NCBI GenBank assembly: GCA_003233055.1 | Contig: QIKP01000009.1 | Location: 59,274 to 123,273, forward strand | DNA length: 64,000 bases | Source: Planctomycetaceae bacterium | GTDB lineage: Bacteria > Planctomycetota > Planctomycetia > Pirellulales > Lacipirellulaceae | Direction of reading: 5' to 3' | In this document: piece after piece, positions 9,043 through 17,726 of the stretch | Position numbering within the stretch: the first letter of the stretch is position 1 | Layout: every line of letters begins with the position of its first letter | Notes under the pieces: generated by a model | Told to the model about the DNA's origin: nothing | The model's database searches: none | The model's input: only the letters and a program-made list of their open reading frames with translations | Made by a program: the position numbers and the translations under genes

Positions 9043-9960
9043 TTAATCCCAGCGGACTCGTGGGTCGAGCCAAGTGTAGGCGACATCGACCAGCGTGTTC
9101 ATGGTGAAAAGAAGGATCGTATAGAGGAGGACGATTCCCATCGCCATGGGGGTGTCGTTGTCGATGGCCGACTGGATGAACGAATAACCGATGCCTGGGA
9201 TGGCGAAGACTTTTTCGATCACCAGCGAGCCGGTAATGATGCCCGCCACCGCAGGCCCCAAGAACGACACGACGGGAATCATCGCGGTCGGTAGGGCATG
9301 CTTGAGAATGACGGCCCCTTCCGAAAGCCCCTTGGCTCTTGCCGTGCGGATGTAGTCTTGCGAAAGGACATCCAGCATTCCGGTCCGCGCAATTCGGGCA
9401 ACGTAGGCGGCGTACGGCGCGCCGAGGCAAAAGGCGGGAAGCACCAGGTAGCGAGGCCCGCCCCAGCCGGCAGGTGGGAGAAGCGGAATCAGGAAGGAAA
9501 ACAGCAAAATACAAAAACCAGCAATGACGAAATTGGGAAGCGCAATCCCGATCGTTGCGAGCGCCATCAAGCTCCGATCGGCAACCGATCCCCGTCTTGC
9601 CGCAGAAACCACTCCCGCGACCATGCCCACGGTCGCCGCCCAAGCGAGCGCCAGCAGTCCGAGCGCTGCCGACACCGGCCAGCAGAGGGCCACCAATTCG
9701 TTCACCGTGAAGTCGACCTGCTTGGTCGAAACCCCCAAGTCGCCCGTGACAAGGCTTCTCAGGTCGTACAAGTAACGAATGTGGTCCGGTTTGTCGAGGT
9801 TGTAGCGTTTCCTAAGGTTCGCTTCGATCTCCGGAGGAAAGCTTCGTTCGCTTGTAAACGGCGAACCGGGAGAGAAGTTGGCCAAGACCCAAGTCAACGT
9901 AAAAACCACCCAAAGGGTCATCACCAGCCAAAGTGCGCGTTTGAGGAGGAACAGGATCAT
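9043..9960 (-). CDS. oppB: Oligopeptide ABC transporter permease OppB
   Basis: A 305-residue permease of the DppB/OppB family: N-terminal FLLKRALWLVMTLWVVFTLT, the short YLYDLRSLVTGDLGVS segment typical of this subunit, and the ATPase-coupling loop DYIRTARAKGLSEGAVILKH, followed by ALPTAMIPVVSFLG and a GYSFIQSAI(D)N-type tail. It starts within the last four bases of oppA (ATGA overlap), so translation is coupled. With oppA and oppC it forms one transcription unit. Confidence 0.95.
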   Translation of the reverse strand: MILFLLKRALWLVMTLWVVFTLTWVLANFSPGSPFTSERSFPPEIEANLRKRYNLDKPDHIRYLYDLRSLVTGDLGVSTKQVDFTVNELVALCWPVSAALGLLALAWAATVGMVAGVVSAARRGSVADRSLMALATIGIALPNFVIAGFCILLFSFLIPLLPPAGWGGPRYLVLPAFCLGAPYAAYVARIARTGMLDVLSQDYIRTARAKGLSEGAVILKHALPTAMIPVVSFLGPAVAGIITGSLVIEKVFAIPGIGYSFIQSAIDNDTPMAMGIVLLYTILLFTMNTLVDVAYTWLDPRVRWD

Positions 9961-11879
9961 CGGTTCGCCCCTCGCATGAATTCATTCGGGCTCGCGGCAT
10001 CGTGGTCGATCCAGAGCGTGTGCAACGGGTGAAAATCCTGCACGTTGTTGTAAAACCCTCGAACATGTGGCCGTAGCATGTTTCGGGAGTAGTAGAAGTA
10101 GATCGGAAGGATTGGCATCTCGTCCATCAAGATCGCCTCGGCGGAGGCAAGGATTTTTAGCCGTACTTCCGGTCTTGGCTCCGCCTCGGCTTGGGCGATC
10201 AGCTTGTCGTACTCTTCGTTGGCCCAGTTGGTTTGGTTGTTTTCGTTATCACTCACGAGCAGGTCGAGAAACGTATTGGGGTCGATGTAGTCGCCGATCC
10301 AAGCTTGCCGACCGACATCGTACTTCGTCATGCGCAGGCGGTCTTGGTAGGAGGGCCACGCCTCGTTGCGCAACGTAACGGAGATGCCCAGCGCTTTGCG
10401 CCACTGCTTCCGGACGAGTTCCGCGACCGCCTTGTGTGCCTCGTGGGTGTTGTAGAGAATTTCCAACGGCGGAAACCCCTGCCCTTCAGGAAAGCCAGCT
10501 TCCGCCATCAGTTCGCGGGCCCGAGGAATGTCAGGCGAAGCACAGAGGGGGGAGGTGTAGCCGGCAATGCCTGGCGGCACGAAGTGCATCGCTGGGGTTT
10601 GAGGCCCGCGGACCGCCGTACGGATGATGTCTTTCCGATCGAGCGCCATCGAAAGCGCTTGTCGAACGCGTTTGTCCCCTAGTCCGCCCCGTTCGACATT
10701 CAACTTATAGTAGTAAACGCCAAACTGCTTGGCCGGATTAAAATCGTCGCGACGAGGGACTCCATTCATCAAATCAGCCATCAAATTGTTCGGCGGTTCT
10801 TGAATCCAGTCCATACTTCCTAGCTCGTACATGTTGAACGAGGTCGTCGTCGATTCGACCGATAGCGCGTCGATCGTTTCGAGCCGTACGTTGTCGTGAT
10901 TCCAATAGTGCTCGTTCTTCACGAGGCGAATGCGGTCGCGAGGCCGGCGAAATTGGATTCGGTAGGGCCCATTCGTCACGATGTTTTCTGGCCGAGTCCA
11001 AGCGGGGGAGCCATGTTCTTCGAGGCAGCCACGATGCACGGGAAAGAGGGGATAAAATCCCATTAATTGTGGCCAGAACGGTGTCGGGCCTTGGAGCTTC
11101 GTCACCAGCGTGTAGGGGTCGACCACCTGTACGCCGACGGCGTGAAAGTCCAGCGTCACGACTCGGCATGGTTTCGCGCCTTGGGGAATCTTGTCGCCTT
11201 GCGCCGGATTGCCTGCAACGAAACATGCTTCCTTGCCATCGAGGGTGACGAAAAAACGTTGCTGAATTTTATCCCGTTCCTTCGGGTCGTCCGGCATCGT
11301 CTCGGGGTCTTTGCGGACGAGCGTTCCGCGGAGTAGTTTTCCCAGCTTGGTCGCATGCTCTCCAGGCTCCAGGTTCAACTCGACTTCAATGGGGTCGCCC
11401 GGTTTCAAGTAAGTGCCACCCGAGTTGAATTTCTTTCCATTCTCCAGGTACCAGCCTTGCTTCGCGTACTCCGCCGCGGTAATCGGATTCAAAAACCGCC
11501 GCAGTGAATAGCGGTAGTCCTCGGCCGTCACCAGGTCGCCATTTGACCACTTGGCATTTCTCCGGAGATAGAACGTGTAGGTCAGCCGATCGTCCGAGAC
11601 CTCCCATCGGTCGGCGACTCCAGGCCATTCTTCAGGGCCTCCGGTCACGGGGAGTCGGTTTTGTGGAGAGAGCCGGACGAGGCCCTCGAAAAGGGAACTA
11701 ATGATCCGCCCCTCGGGAACGCCGGTCACCAGGGCCGGATCGACGGTCTTGATTTCCGTCCCGTTATTGAACGTAAAATCGGCTGGCGGAAGCGTGGATG
11801 TCGTTAGCGACCAGACGATCCCCAGTAGCGGGAGCAACGCCGCGGCAGCGAGCAGAAGGAGATTGCGAGGAGACATCAA
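9957..11879 (-). CDS. oppA: Peptide ABC transporter substrate-binding protein OppA
   Basis: A 640-residue extracytoplasmic solute-binding protein of family 5. Signature segments: EIKTVDPALVTGVPEGRIIS near the N-terminus, DRLTYTFYLRRNAKWSNGD (the family's F.LR...KWSDG), NGPYRIQFRRPRDRIRLVKN, VRQALSMALDRKDI and a C-terminal MDEMPILPIYFYYSRNML. The N-terminus (NLLLLAAAALLPLLGIVWSL) is a hydrophobic helix without a lipobox cysteine, so the protein is probably membrane-anchored or cleaved by signal peptidase I. It is first in an oppABC cluster that has no oppD/oppF ATPase genes in this window. Confidence 0.93.
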   Translation of the reverse strand: MMSPRNLLLLAAAALLPLLGIVWSLTTSTLPPADFTFNNGTEIKTVDPALVTGVPEGRIISSLFEGLVRLSPQNRLPVTGGPEEWPGVADRWEVSDDRLTYTFYLRRNAKWSNGDLVTAEDYRYSLRRFLNPITAAEYAKQGWYLENGKKFNSGGTYLKPGDPIEVELNLEPGEHATKLGKLLRGTLVRKDPETMPDDPKERDKIQQRFFVTLDGKEACFVAGNPAQGDKIPQGAKPCRVVTLDFHAVGVQVVDPYTLVTKLQGPTPFWPQLMGFYPLFPVHRGCLEEHGSPAWTRPENIVTNGPYRIQFRRPRDRIRLVKNEHYWNHDNVRLETIDALSVESTTTSFNMYELGSMDWIQEPPNNLMADLMNGVPRRDDFNPAKQFGVYYYKLNVERGGLGDKRVRQALSMALDRKDIIRTAVRGPQTPAMHFVPPGIAGYTSPLCASPDIPRARELMAEAGFPEGQGFPPLEILYNTHEAHKAVAELVRKQWRKALGISVTLRNEAWPSYQDRLRMTKYDVGRQAWIGDYIDPNTFLDLLVSDNENNQTNWANEEYDKLIAQAEAEPRPEVRLKILASAEAILMDEMPILPIYFYYSRNMLRPHVRGFYNNVQDFHPLHTLWIDHDAASPNEFMRGANR

Positions 11880-12002
11880 AGCCCGGGGGCCAAATGGCGG
11901 AGAAGACGAGACCGTGATAGCTTAGACCGTTACGGCCCCCAGTCCAACCGACCCTCCCTCGCTGCGGAAGCGGCCTGCGCCACGGCGAACAGAGAGAGCC
12001 TC

Positions 12003-12500
12003 ATGCCGCGATTCGAGCACTTGCGTCACCAAGAACCTCGCCAACTCGCTGCTCCGCGCGAGCTGGTCCTGGCTTGCGCGCCGCTTCGAAGCCGAGTGAA
12101 TCTTTCGCGGATCGCCCGCGCGGCAGGGTGTTGCGGCGTGACACGGATCCTCTGTACGGGGCAGGCCAAGCTCGATCCAAAAATCGCTCGCGACGCGGCC
12201 CAGACCGTCTCTCTTGAAATCCACCGCTCGCTCCCACCTATGCTCGCCAAACTGCGAGGCGAAGGCTACAGGGTCGTCGGCCTGGAGCAAACGACCGGCT
12301 CGACCGACCTGCACCATTATTCCTTCGAAAAGAAAACCGTCCTGGTCATCGGTAGCGAACGGCAAGGCCTGACCGAAGAGGTCTTGGCAGAACTGGACGC
12401 CGTGATCGAAATCCCTGTTTGGGGAATGCCGTTCAGTTACAACGTTGCCACGGCGACCGCGATGGCGCTCTACGAATACTGCCGGCAATTTCCAGGCTAG
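12003..12500 (+). CDS. TrmH/SpoU-family RNA 2'-O-methyltransferase
   Basis: A 165-residue SPOUT methyltransferase of the TrmH group, probably modifying a ribose in tRNA or rRNA with S-adenosylmethionine. The three SpoU motifs are seen: NLSRIARAAGCCGVTRIL (motif 1, with the catalytic arginine), TVLVIGSERQGLTEEVL (motif 2) and IPVWGMPFSYNVATATAMAL (motif 3, where the usual SLNV is SYNV). It has only the catalytic domain, without the N-terminal substrate-binding domain of larger relatives. It converges with mtaB, sharing four bases with that gene's end. Confidence 0.85.
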   Translation: MPRFEHLRHQEPRQLAAPRELVLACAPLRSRVNLSRIARAAGCCGVTRILCTGQAKLDPKIARDAAQTVSLEIHRSLPPMLAKLRGEGYRVVGLEQTTGSTDLHHYSFEKKTVLVIGSERQGLTEEVLAELDAVIEIPVWGMPFSYNVATATAMALYEYCRQFPG

Positions 12501-13771
12501 GCATTCGCTTGAATCTTTCCGTCGACGTGTCGTCCCGCGATCACGTCGATAAACTCGCCACTTTGCTCTTCTGATGTGGTGAGTTCTACCGGTGCGTAGC
12601 GACACGACGTGCCGACGTAGCGATTGCCCCCAACGGTTGATTTTAAGGGCGACTCGACCAGCACTCGAAGCGGCGTGCCTCGCAGTGAATCAAAGTACCG
12701 ATCGCGCAACTCGGTCTCGACTTCTGCCAGACGGCGGACTCGCTCTTGTTTGAGTGATTTCGGGAGTTGCTCGGGCAGGTCGGCGGCGGGGGTGCCGCGA
12801 CGGGCGCTGAAGGGGAAGATATGGATTTTGGAGAAGCCGACTTCGCGGGCGACGGCGATCGTCTCCTCGAATTCTTCTTCGGTTTCGCCGGGGAAGCCAA
12901 CGATGATGTCGGTGGTAATCGCCGGGCGGTGGAGGCGGTCTTGCAGCAGTCGGCAGCGGTCGACGAATCGCCGGCTTCCCCAGCGGCGGCGCATCCGCCG
13001 GAGCACGCTATCGCTGCCCGACTGCATCGAGATATGGAGGTGGGGACAGATTCGCTCGGGGTTCTCGGCTAAGACATCGATTAGCTCTCGCGTGGTCTCG
13101 GTGGCCTCGATACTGGAGAGCCGTAGCCGGAAGTCGCCGGGCAGTTCGACCAATTCGCGCAGCAAATGCGATAGTCGAGTCCACTCGCTCTTCGGTTTCA
13201 AGCGATTGAAGTCGACACCGTAATGCCCCAAGTGAATGCCGGTGAGGACCACCTCACGATACCCATTGCCCACCAGCCGGGCGACTTCTTGCACGATGTC
13301 GGTGAGCGGCCTGCTCGTCAGTTGGGGGCGGACGTGAGGGATGATGCAAAAGCTGCACCGGAGCATGCAACCGTCTTGCACTTTGACGTACGCTCGATGC
13401 CGACGCCCGAATCCCGAGATTCCGGTCGGCACGTCCGTGACGCCAAATCGCCCTAAGAGGTCGGGCAGTTCCCGTTTGTCGGTGACCACCTCGGTAACGT
13501 TGGGCAGGGCGGCGACTTCTTCCGGCGCGCGTGTGGCGTAGCAGCCCATGACCACGATCTTGGCTGCGGGGTTCTCTCGTGCCATCCGCCGAATGACTTG
13601 CCGGCTCTTGGCATCGCCCTCGCCCGTCACGGTGCAGGTATTGACGATGCAGAGGTCGGCTTGATCGCCGGCTTGCGCATCGACGTACCCGATGCCGACG
13701 AGCCCTTCGCGGACGAACTCGGTTTCGTACTGGTTGACTTTGCAGCCGAGCGTGTGGGTACGTAGTTTCAT
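12497..13771 (-). CDS. mtaB: tRNA t6A37 methylthiotransferase MtaB
   Basis: A 424-residue radical-SAM methylthiotransferase. The N-terminal UPF0004 domain has three cluster cysteines (LGCKVNQYET, IVNTCTVTG, VMGCYATR), the radical SAM domain has CMLRCSFCIIPHVR, and the last 60 residues are a TRAM-like domain (LRVLVESPLKSTVGGNRYVG). Sequence LGCKVNQYE and length match MtaB, which converts N6-threonylcarbamoyladenosine 37 to its 2-methylthio form in ANN-decoding tRNAs, rather than MiaB or RimO. ATG at 13771. Confidence 0.9.
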   Translation of the reverse strand: MKLRTHTLGCKVNQYETEFVREGLVGIGYVDAQAGDQADLCIVNTCTVTGEGDAKSRQVIRRMARENPAAKIVVMGCYATRAPEEVAALPNVTEVVTDKRELPDLLGRFGVTDVPTGISGFGRRHRAYVKVQDGCMLRCSFCIIPHVRPQLTSRPLTDIVQEVARLVGNGYREVVLTGIHLGHYGVDFNRLKPKSEWTRLSHLLRELVELPGDFRLRLSSIEATETTRELIDVLAENPERICPHLHISMQSGSDSVLRRMRRRWGSRRFVDRCRLLQDRLHRPAITTDIIVGFPGETEEEFEETIAVAREVGFSKIHIFPFSARRGTPAADLPEQLPKSLKQERVRRLAEVETELRDRYFDSLRGTPLRVLVESPLKSTVGGNRYVGTSCRYAPVELTTSEEQSGEFIDVIAGRHVDGKIQANA

Positions 13772-13786
13772 GGTTGTTCCTGCAAC

Positions 13787-14158
13787 TCAGCCTGCCGATT
13801 CGATCGTCGCCCACATGGAACCTTTACTGCTCTGGAGGTTGTCTTTTCCGTAGGCGTGGATTTGGTCTCGTTTCAGTTCGGCGTGCTCCTTGGTGGTGGT
13901 CAGCACGGTGGCCCGGCCCTCTTCGTCGACCCCTTGGGCGATTTTTTCGCAGTCTTTCTTGGTGTGGCCAAAGAGTTCGCGGAGCATTTTTTCGACGTAG
14001 TCAAAAGTATGGTCGTCGGAGTCCCACAAGAGGACATGGTAGCGGGGGATCGGCACCCCTTGGCGGTCGGCCTGGCACTCGCGTTGGGGCACGACAACGG
14101 TCGAGGTGCCACCGCCGTCGGGCTCGCCGGGGGAAATCTCGAACGGGTGGTTGTCCAT
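13787..14158 (-). CDS. clpS: ClpS-like Clp protease adaptor
   Basis: About 123 residues from ATG 14158; an alternative start at 14248 would add 30 residues without family resemblance. The core YHVLLWDSDDHTFDYVEKML followed by a helical segment, GVDEEGRATVLTTTKEHAEL and a final beta strand matches ClpS, which binds the ClpA N-domain and delivers N-degron substrates. In classical ClpS the first segment reads NDDxTPMEFV; here it is SDDHTFDYV, so the asparagine that contacts the N-degron is a serine and the TPMEF hydrophobic pocket differs. The long polar N-terminus is family-typical. It is 15 bases upstream of mtaB on the same strand. Confidence 0.78.
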   Translation of the reverse strand: MDNHPFEISPGEPDGGGTSTVVVPQRECQADRQGVPIPRYHVLLWDSDDHTFDYVEKMLRELFGHTKKDCEKIAQGVDEEGRATVLTTTKEHAELKRDQIHAYGKDNLQSSKGSMWATIESAG

Positions 14159-14276
14159 GGGGGGCACCTGCGGTGGTGAAAGCTCGGAGACCTGAGTATA
14201 TTGGCTTGCCCGGCCATCGGCCATCCGGCCAAACCTACCCGCCCCCATTTCCTCTTTACTGCTAGCGACCTATTTC

Positions 14277-15560
14277 ATGCTCGATCGTCGATTCATCCTG
14301 GAAAATGTGGACCTTGTTCAGCAGAACTGTGAAATTCGTGGTGTGAAGGCCGATGTGCCTCGGTTCGCCCAATTGGAGACCGAGCGGCGCACGCTGCAGC
14401 AAGAGATCGAAGAGCTATCGCGGCAGGCGAATGCCGTGAGCAAGTCAATTGGCAAGGCGAAGGATGACGCCGAGCGAGAATCTCGCAAGCAAGAGGGCCG
14501 GCGCTTGCGAGAAGAGAAGGACCAGAAGCAGGCCGACATCGACCGCATCTCGGCCGAGGGGGACGCCATCTACAACCGCATCCCTAACCTGACGCACGCT
14601 GAAACGCCTCATGGTGGCGAGGAGGCGAGCCAGGAACTGCGCCGCGGGGCGATCGAAGTCCGCCCCATGAGTTTCCCCATACTCGACCATGTGGCACTTG
14701 CCGAGCAACATAAGCTCGTCGACTTCGAGGGAGGCGCTCGGATCGCCGGGCATGGGTTTTACTTTTTGAAAAACGAGGCCGTGCTGCTCGAGCTGGCGCT
14801 ACAGCATTTTACCATCGATCTATTGGTGAAAGAAGGATTCACGCCCATGATCACGCCCGATCTAGCGCGGAACGAAATCGTGCAAGGGGTCGGGTTCGTT
14901 CCTCGCGGGCCAGAGACGCAAATCTACAGTATCGAGAACCACGACTTGAACCTCGTGGCGACCGCCGAGATTACCCTGGGTGGTTTGTATGCGGGGCAGG
15001 TGCTCGAAGAAGAGCAGCTGCCGATCAAACTCTGCGGCATTAGCCATTGTTATCGTACCGAGGCGGGGGCGGCCGGTCGGGCGTCGCGGGGGCTCTACCG
15101 GGTGCATCAATTTACCAAGGTCGAGATGTTTGCTTTCACTTTACCTAATCAAAGTGAAGACATGCACAACTATTTGTGCAACCTGGAGTGCGAAATTTTT
15201 GATAGTTTGGGACTTCCCTACAAGGTGCTGGACATCGCTTCGGGAGACTTGGGGGGACCCGCCTATCGTAAATTTGACCTCGAAGCGTGGATGCCAGGGC
15301 GAGGGAGCGAAGGCGAATATGGCGAGGTGACGAGCACGTCGAACTGCACCGATTACCAAGCAAGGCGGCTGAACATTCGTTACAAGAAGAAGGGTGAGAA
15401 GGGAACGGACTTCGTCCACACCCTCAATGGCACCGCCGTCGCCAACAGCCGGGCCATCATCGCCATTCTGGAGAACTGCCAACAAGCGGACGGTTCGATC
15501 ATCATCCCCGAGGTGTTGCAAAAATACGTCGGAAAAGAACGCATTGGTGCGGTGGAGTAA
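14277..15560 (+). CDS. serS: Seryl-tRNA synthetase
   Basis: A 427-residue class II synthetase charging tRNA-Ser (and tRNA-Sec). Residues 1-110 form the antiparallel coiled coil that grips the tRNA long variable arm (RTLQQEIEELSRQANAVSK and onward). Class II motif 2 reads CYRTEAGAAGRASRGLYRVH and motif 3 is represented by TSTSNCTDYQARRLNIRYK with the final arginine helix TVANSRAIIAILEN-like segment (AVANSRAIIAILEN). Length is normal. Divergent from clpS, with the ATG 28 bases beyond the possible long clpS start. Confidence 0.97.
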   Translation: MLDRRFILENVDLVQQNCEIRGVKADVPRFAQLETERRTLQQEIEELSRQANAVSKSIGKAKDDAERESRKQEGRRLREEKDQKQADIDRISAEGDAIYNRIPNLTHAETPHGGEEASQELRRGAIEVRPMSFPILDHVALAEQHKLVDFEGGARIAGHGFYFLKNEAVLLELALQHFTIDLLVKEGFTPMITPDLARNEIVQGVGFVPRGPETQIYSIENHDLNLVATAEITLGGLYAGQVLEEEQLPIKLCGISHCYRTEAGAAGRASRGLYRVHQFTKVEMFAFTLPNQSEDMHNYLCNLECEIFDSLGLPYKVLDIASGDLGGPAYRKFDLEAWMPGRGSEGEYGEVTSTSNCTDYQARRLNIRYKKKGEKGTDFVHTLNGTAVANSRAIIAILENCQQADGSIIIPEVLQKYVGKERIGAVE

Positions 15561-15616
15561 TTCGCTTGCGAGTCTGCCCGTCTTTGTGAGCCCGTCTTTG
15601 TGAGCCCGCCCGTCGT

Positions 15617-15670
15617 GAGCCCGCCCGTCCTCGGGCCGGGAACCCTCCCGGGGCGAGGACGCCCGGGCTC
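15617..15670. repeat. Imperfect inverted repeat between serS and HPt gene
   Basis: Arms 15617-15633 and 15654-15670 (17 bases, two mismatches) of the GAGCCCG...CGTCCTCG type, preceded by short direct copies of GTGAGCCCG. It lies between convergent genes and could act as a two-way terminator, but has no T run. Related to 6504-6561. Confidence 0.55.
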
Positions 15671-15690
15671 GCTAGGTGGTATCGGGCTCG

Positions 15691-15996
15691 CTAAGCGGAA
15701 ACGCGCTCGGCGCAGTGAATCAAATCGTCGACGGCGCGGAAGAGCATGTCGGTCGGCATGGTCTTGTCGCGGCAGAGAGCCTCGATTCGCCCCGCGTAGA
15801 GCCCTAGTTCGCCAAATCCATAGCCACTCGAGGCACCCTTGAGTTGGTGCGCGGCGCGGCACGCGCCTTCTCGGTTCTCACTGGCGATCTCTTGCTCGAT
15901 CACCCCGATTTTCATCGGAAGTTCGGCAACGAACAAACCGACATGCTGCTGGAGCTCCGAGTCGCGCAATGTCGTGTAGATCGGGTGGAGGATCAT
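15691..15996 (-). CDS. HPt-domain phosphotransfer protein
   Basis: A 101-residue single-domain histidine phosphotransfer protein. The phosphorylated histidine is His50 in CRAAHQLKGASSGYGF, the classic HxLKGxSxxxG motif; flanking helices are amphipathic as in the four-helix HPt bundle. Such proteins relay phosphate between a hybrid sensor kinase and response regulators. The response-regulator gene 350 bases away (16348) is divergent and is a plausible but unproved partner; no histidine kinase gene is in the window. Confidence 0.88.
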   Translation of the reverse strand: MILHPIYTTLRDSELQQHVGLFVAELPMKIGVIEQEIASENREGACRAAHQLKGASSGYGFGELGLYAGRIEALCRDKTMPTDMLFRAVDDLIHCAERVSA

Positions 15997-16347
15997 GGCT
16001 TGGCCTCATGCGGTTGGGTCGGATGTCGGAGGCGACTGCGTTGACCAAGGCAACATTGCCTAAGGCAACCACCCGCTGTCTCGACAAAGATGGCTTGAAT
16101 TGGGGGCACCTGCCGAGTTTTTGCCGGCCCTCTTCGGAAAGTTACCAACCTCGATTCGCCTTGGGACGAATTTGCCGATGTTGTCGGTACGGGAACTACC
16201 CGATGCACCGCTTGTGCCTCTTGTCGTGACCACCAGAGCCCTTTTTGGCCAATGATTACCGACGTGGACACACGGCATGCCGTAGAGTGAAGGAGCCTGA
16301 GTCCTCGACCTGATCAAGAACCAGAAGTTATTCAAGGAGCTGAATCG
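15997..16347. other. Intergenic, divergent control region
   Basis: 350 bases between the divergent HPt and response-regulator genes. I find no gene, clear promoter or repeat. Confidence 0.5.
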
Positions 16348-16815
16348 ATGTTGTCTAACCGCCGAACGATCCTGCATGTCGACGACGAACCGCTAATCAC
16401 CAAACTCGTAGCTCGTCATCTTGAGAAAGCGAGCTACGAAGTCGACGCCCTGCACGATCCGCTAGAAGTTCTCGAAAAGATTGAACGTGAGCAGTATCGA
16501 GTCGTGTTGCTTGATGTCGAGATGCCCATCAAAAGCGGAATTATTCTCCTTTCGGAGATCAAGGCTCTCAATTGTGGCATTCAGGTCATCATGCTGTCGG
16601 GAATCGTCACCCCGACGGTCGTGCTCGAAGCTTTGCATTTGGGGGCGGAAGCTTACCATTTCAAGCCGTTTGACGACCCGCAACCGCTGCTCGACACAAT
16701 CGGTGCTTCGTTCAAGAAGATCGATCGCTGGTGGAATGCGTTCCGCGACCTAGCGCAACGGAGTCAGCCAGAAAAATCGGGAAAACCGTTAGCCGATCTT
16801 GCGACCGTTTCCTAG
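16348..16815 (+). CDS. Response regulator receiver protein
   Basis: A 155-residue protein that is mainly a CheY-like receiver domain: acidic pocket HVDDEP (Asp12-Asp13), phosphoacceptor Asp56 in VVLLDVEMP, switch residue in QVIMLSG and the conserved lysine in YHFKPFDD. After the receiver only about 30 residues follow (helical, then a polar tail), so there is no DNA-binding output domain. It could act in a phosphorelay with the divergent HPt gene. An AAGGAG ribosome-binding site lies just upstream of the ATG. Confidence 0.92.
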   Translation: MLSNRRTILHVDDEPLITKLVARHLEKASYEVDALHDPLEVLEKIEREQYRVVLLDVEMPIKSGIILLSEIKALNCGIQVIMLSGIVTPTVVLEALHLGAEAYHFKPFDDPQPLLDTIGASFKKIDRWWNAFRDLAQRSQPEKSGKPLADLATVS

Positions 16816-17121
16816 AAGGGGCGACGAGGTGGTGCAATGGGCGCAACCGGCCGATTGGGAATGTACTTTTGGGTAAACAGAGAAATCTTTACCGATCATC
16901 AGGGAGTTGCAGCTAGGGTTGTCGATACCGGCTGATGGATGCAGTGGTCCTCTTTGCAACCCAACTTACCGACGTGACGGAATGTTCGGCACCCACGCCT
17001 TAGGCGGTGCGACAACCGTTCGAAGGAATATTGGGAAGGTCCAGGTGTTCCACCGAGAATTGATTTCGACATGAGTTGAGTTTCCCCTCCCCCCCGTTAT
17101 GTTTTTTGAGGAGTGTTTGAT
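16816..17121. other. Intergenic upstream of cysteine-rich protein
   Basis: 306 bases with no recognisable gene; it should carry the promoter of the cysteine-rich protein gene, whose GAGGAG ribosome-binding site is at 17108-17113. Confidence 0.5.
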
Positions 17122-17619
17122 ATGAAGAGCCGTACCTTTTTGGCAGCGCTATTCCTAGGCGCCGCCCTTGTGCTTGCTAGCGCCCAGAGCGCTGACGCCT
17201 TCGGATGTTTCAACCGTGGTGGTTGTGGCGGTGGTTGCGAGCCGAGCTGTGGATTCGAACCTGCTTGTGGTTGTGAGCTCGATTGCTGCGACACGGGCTG
17301 CGATCGTCCCGGCCTTCTCCAGCGTCTTTGTGGTCTGCTCCATCGCGATCGTGGTTGTGACTGCTGCGAAGTGAGCTGCTGCGAGCCAAGCTGCTGTGTT
17401 GCGGAGCCGACCTGCTGTGCTCCCGAGCCGAGCTGCTGTGTTGTTGAGCCAAGCTGTGGCTGCGAAGCCGACTGCTGCGAAGAGAGCTGCTGTGCTCCTC
17501 GTTGCCGTCTCCTCGAGCGCATCGGCGGCCTGTTCCGTCGTGGCGGTTGCGGTGGCGGATGCGGCGACTGCGGTTGCGAGCCTTCGTGTGGCTTTGAGCC
17601 AAGCTGTGGCTGCAACTGA
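17122..17619 (+). CDS. Exported cysteine-rich repeat protein
   Basis: A 165-residue protein with a clear signal peptide (FLAALFLGAALVLASAQSADA) and a mature part of about 140 residues holding 35 cysteines. The cysteines fall in short repeats of the form C-C-x-x-E/P-S-C-C and C-G-C-E-P-S-C-G, e.g. CCEPSCCVAEPTCCAPEPSC, with two blocks of leucine/arginine-rich sequence (GLLQRLCGLLHRDRGC and RLLERIGGLFRRGGC). The first and last thirds mirror each other, starting with GGCGGGCEPSCGFEPAC and ending GCEPSCGFEPSCGC. Start taken at ATG 17122 because of GAGGAG at 17108-17113. I do not recognise a family; metal binding or a disulfide-crosslinked wall or surface component is possible. Confidence 0.8.
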   Translation: MKSRTFLAALFLGAALVLASAQSADAFGCFNRGGCGGGCEPSCGFEPACGCELDCCDTGCDRPGLLQRLCGLLHRDRGCDCCEVSCCEPSCCVAEPTCCAPEPSCCVVEPSCGCEADCCEESCCAPRCRLLERIGGLFRRGGCGGGCGDCGCEPSCGFEPSCGCN

Positions 17620-17669
17620 GTAGCGTGAAGGCGATTCACAGCATGAATCGCAAGTGAAGAAAAGATAGG

Positions 17670-17716
17670 GCGACCACCGCTAGCTCCAATGGGGGGCCGG
17701 CGGCGGTCGCTTTTTT
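17670..17716 (+). terminator. Rho-independent terminator after cysteine-rich gene
   Basis: Stem 17670-17680 with 17700-17710 (11 pairs, one mismatch) followed by six T at 17711-17716. Confidence 0.8.
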
Positions 17717-17726
17717 AATGCGCAAT

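Noticed and set aside
13856..14179. Plus-strand reading frame opposite clpS
   Set aside because: It is the complement of the clpS gene; composition follows that gene and the protein is low complexity.
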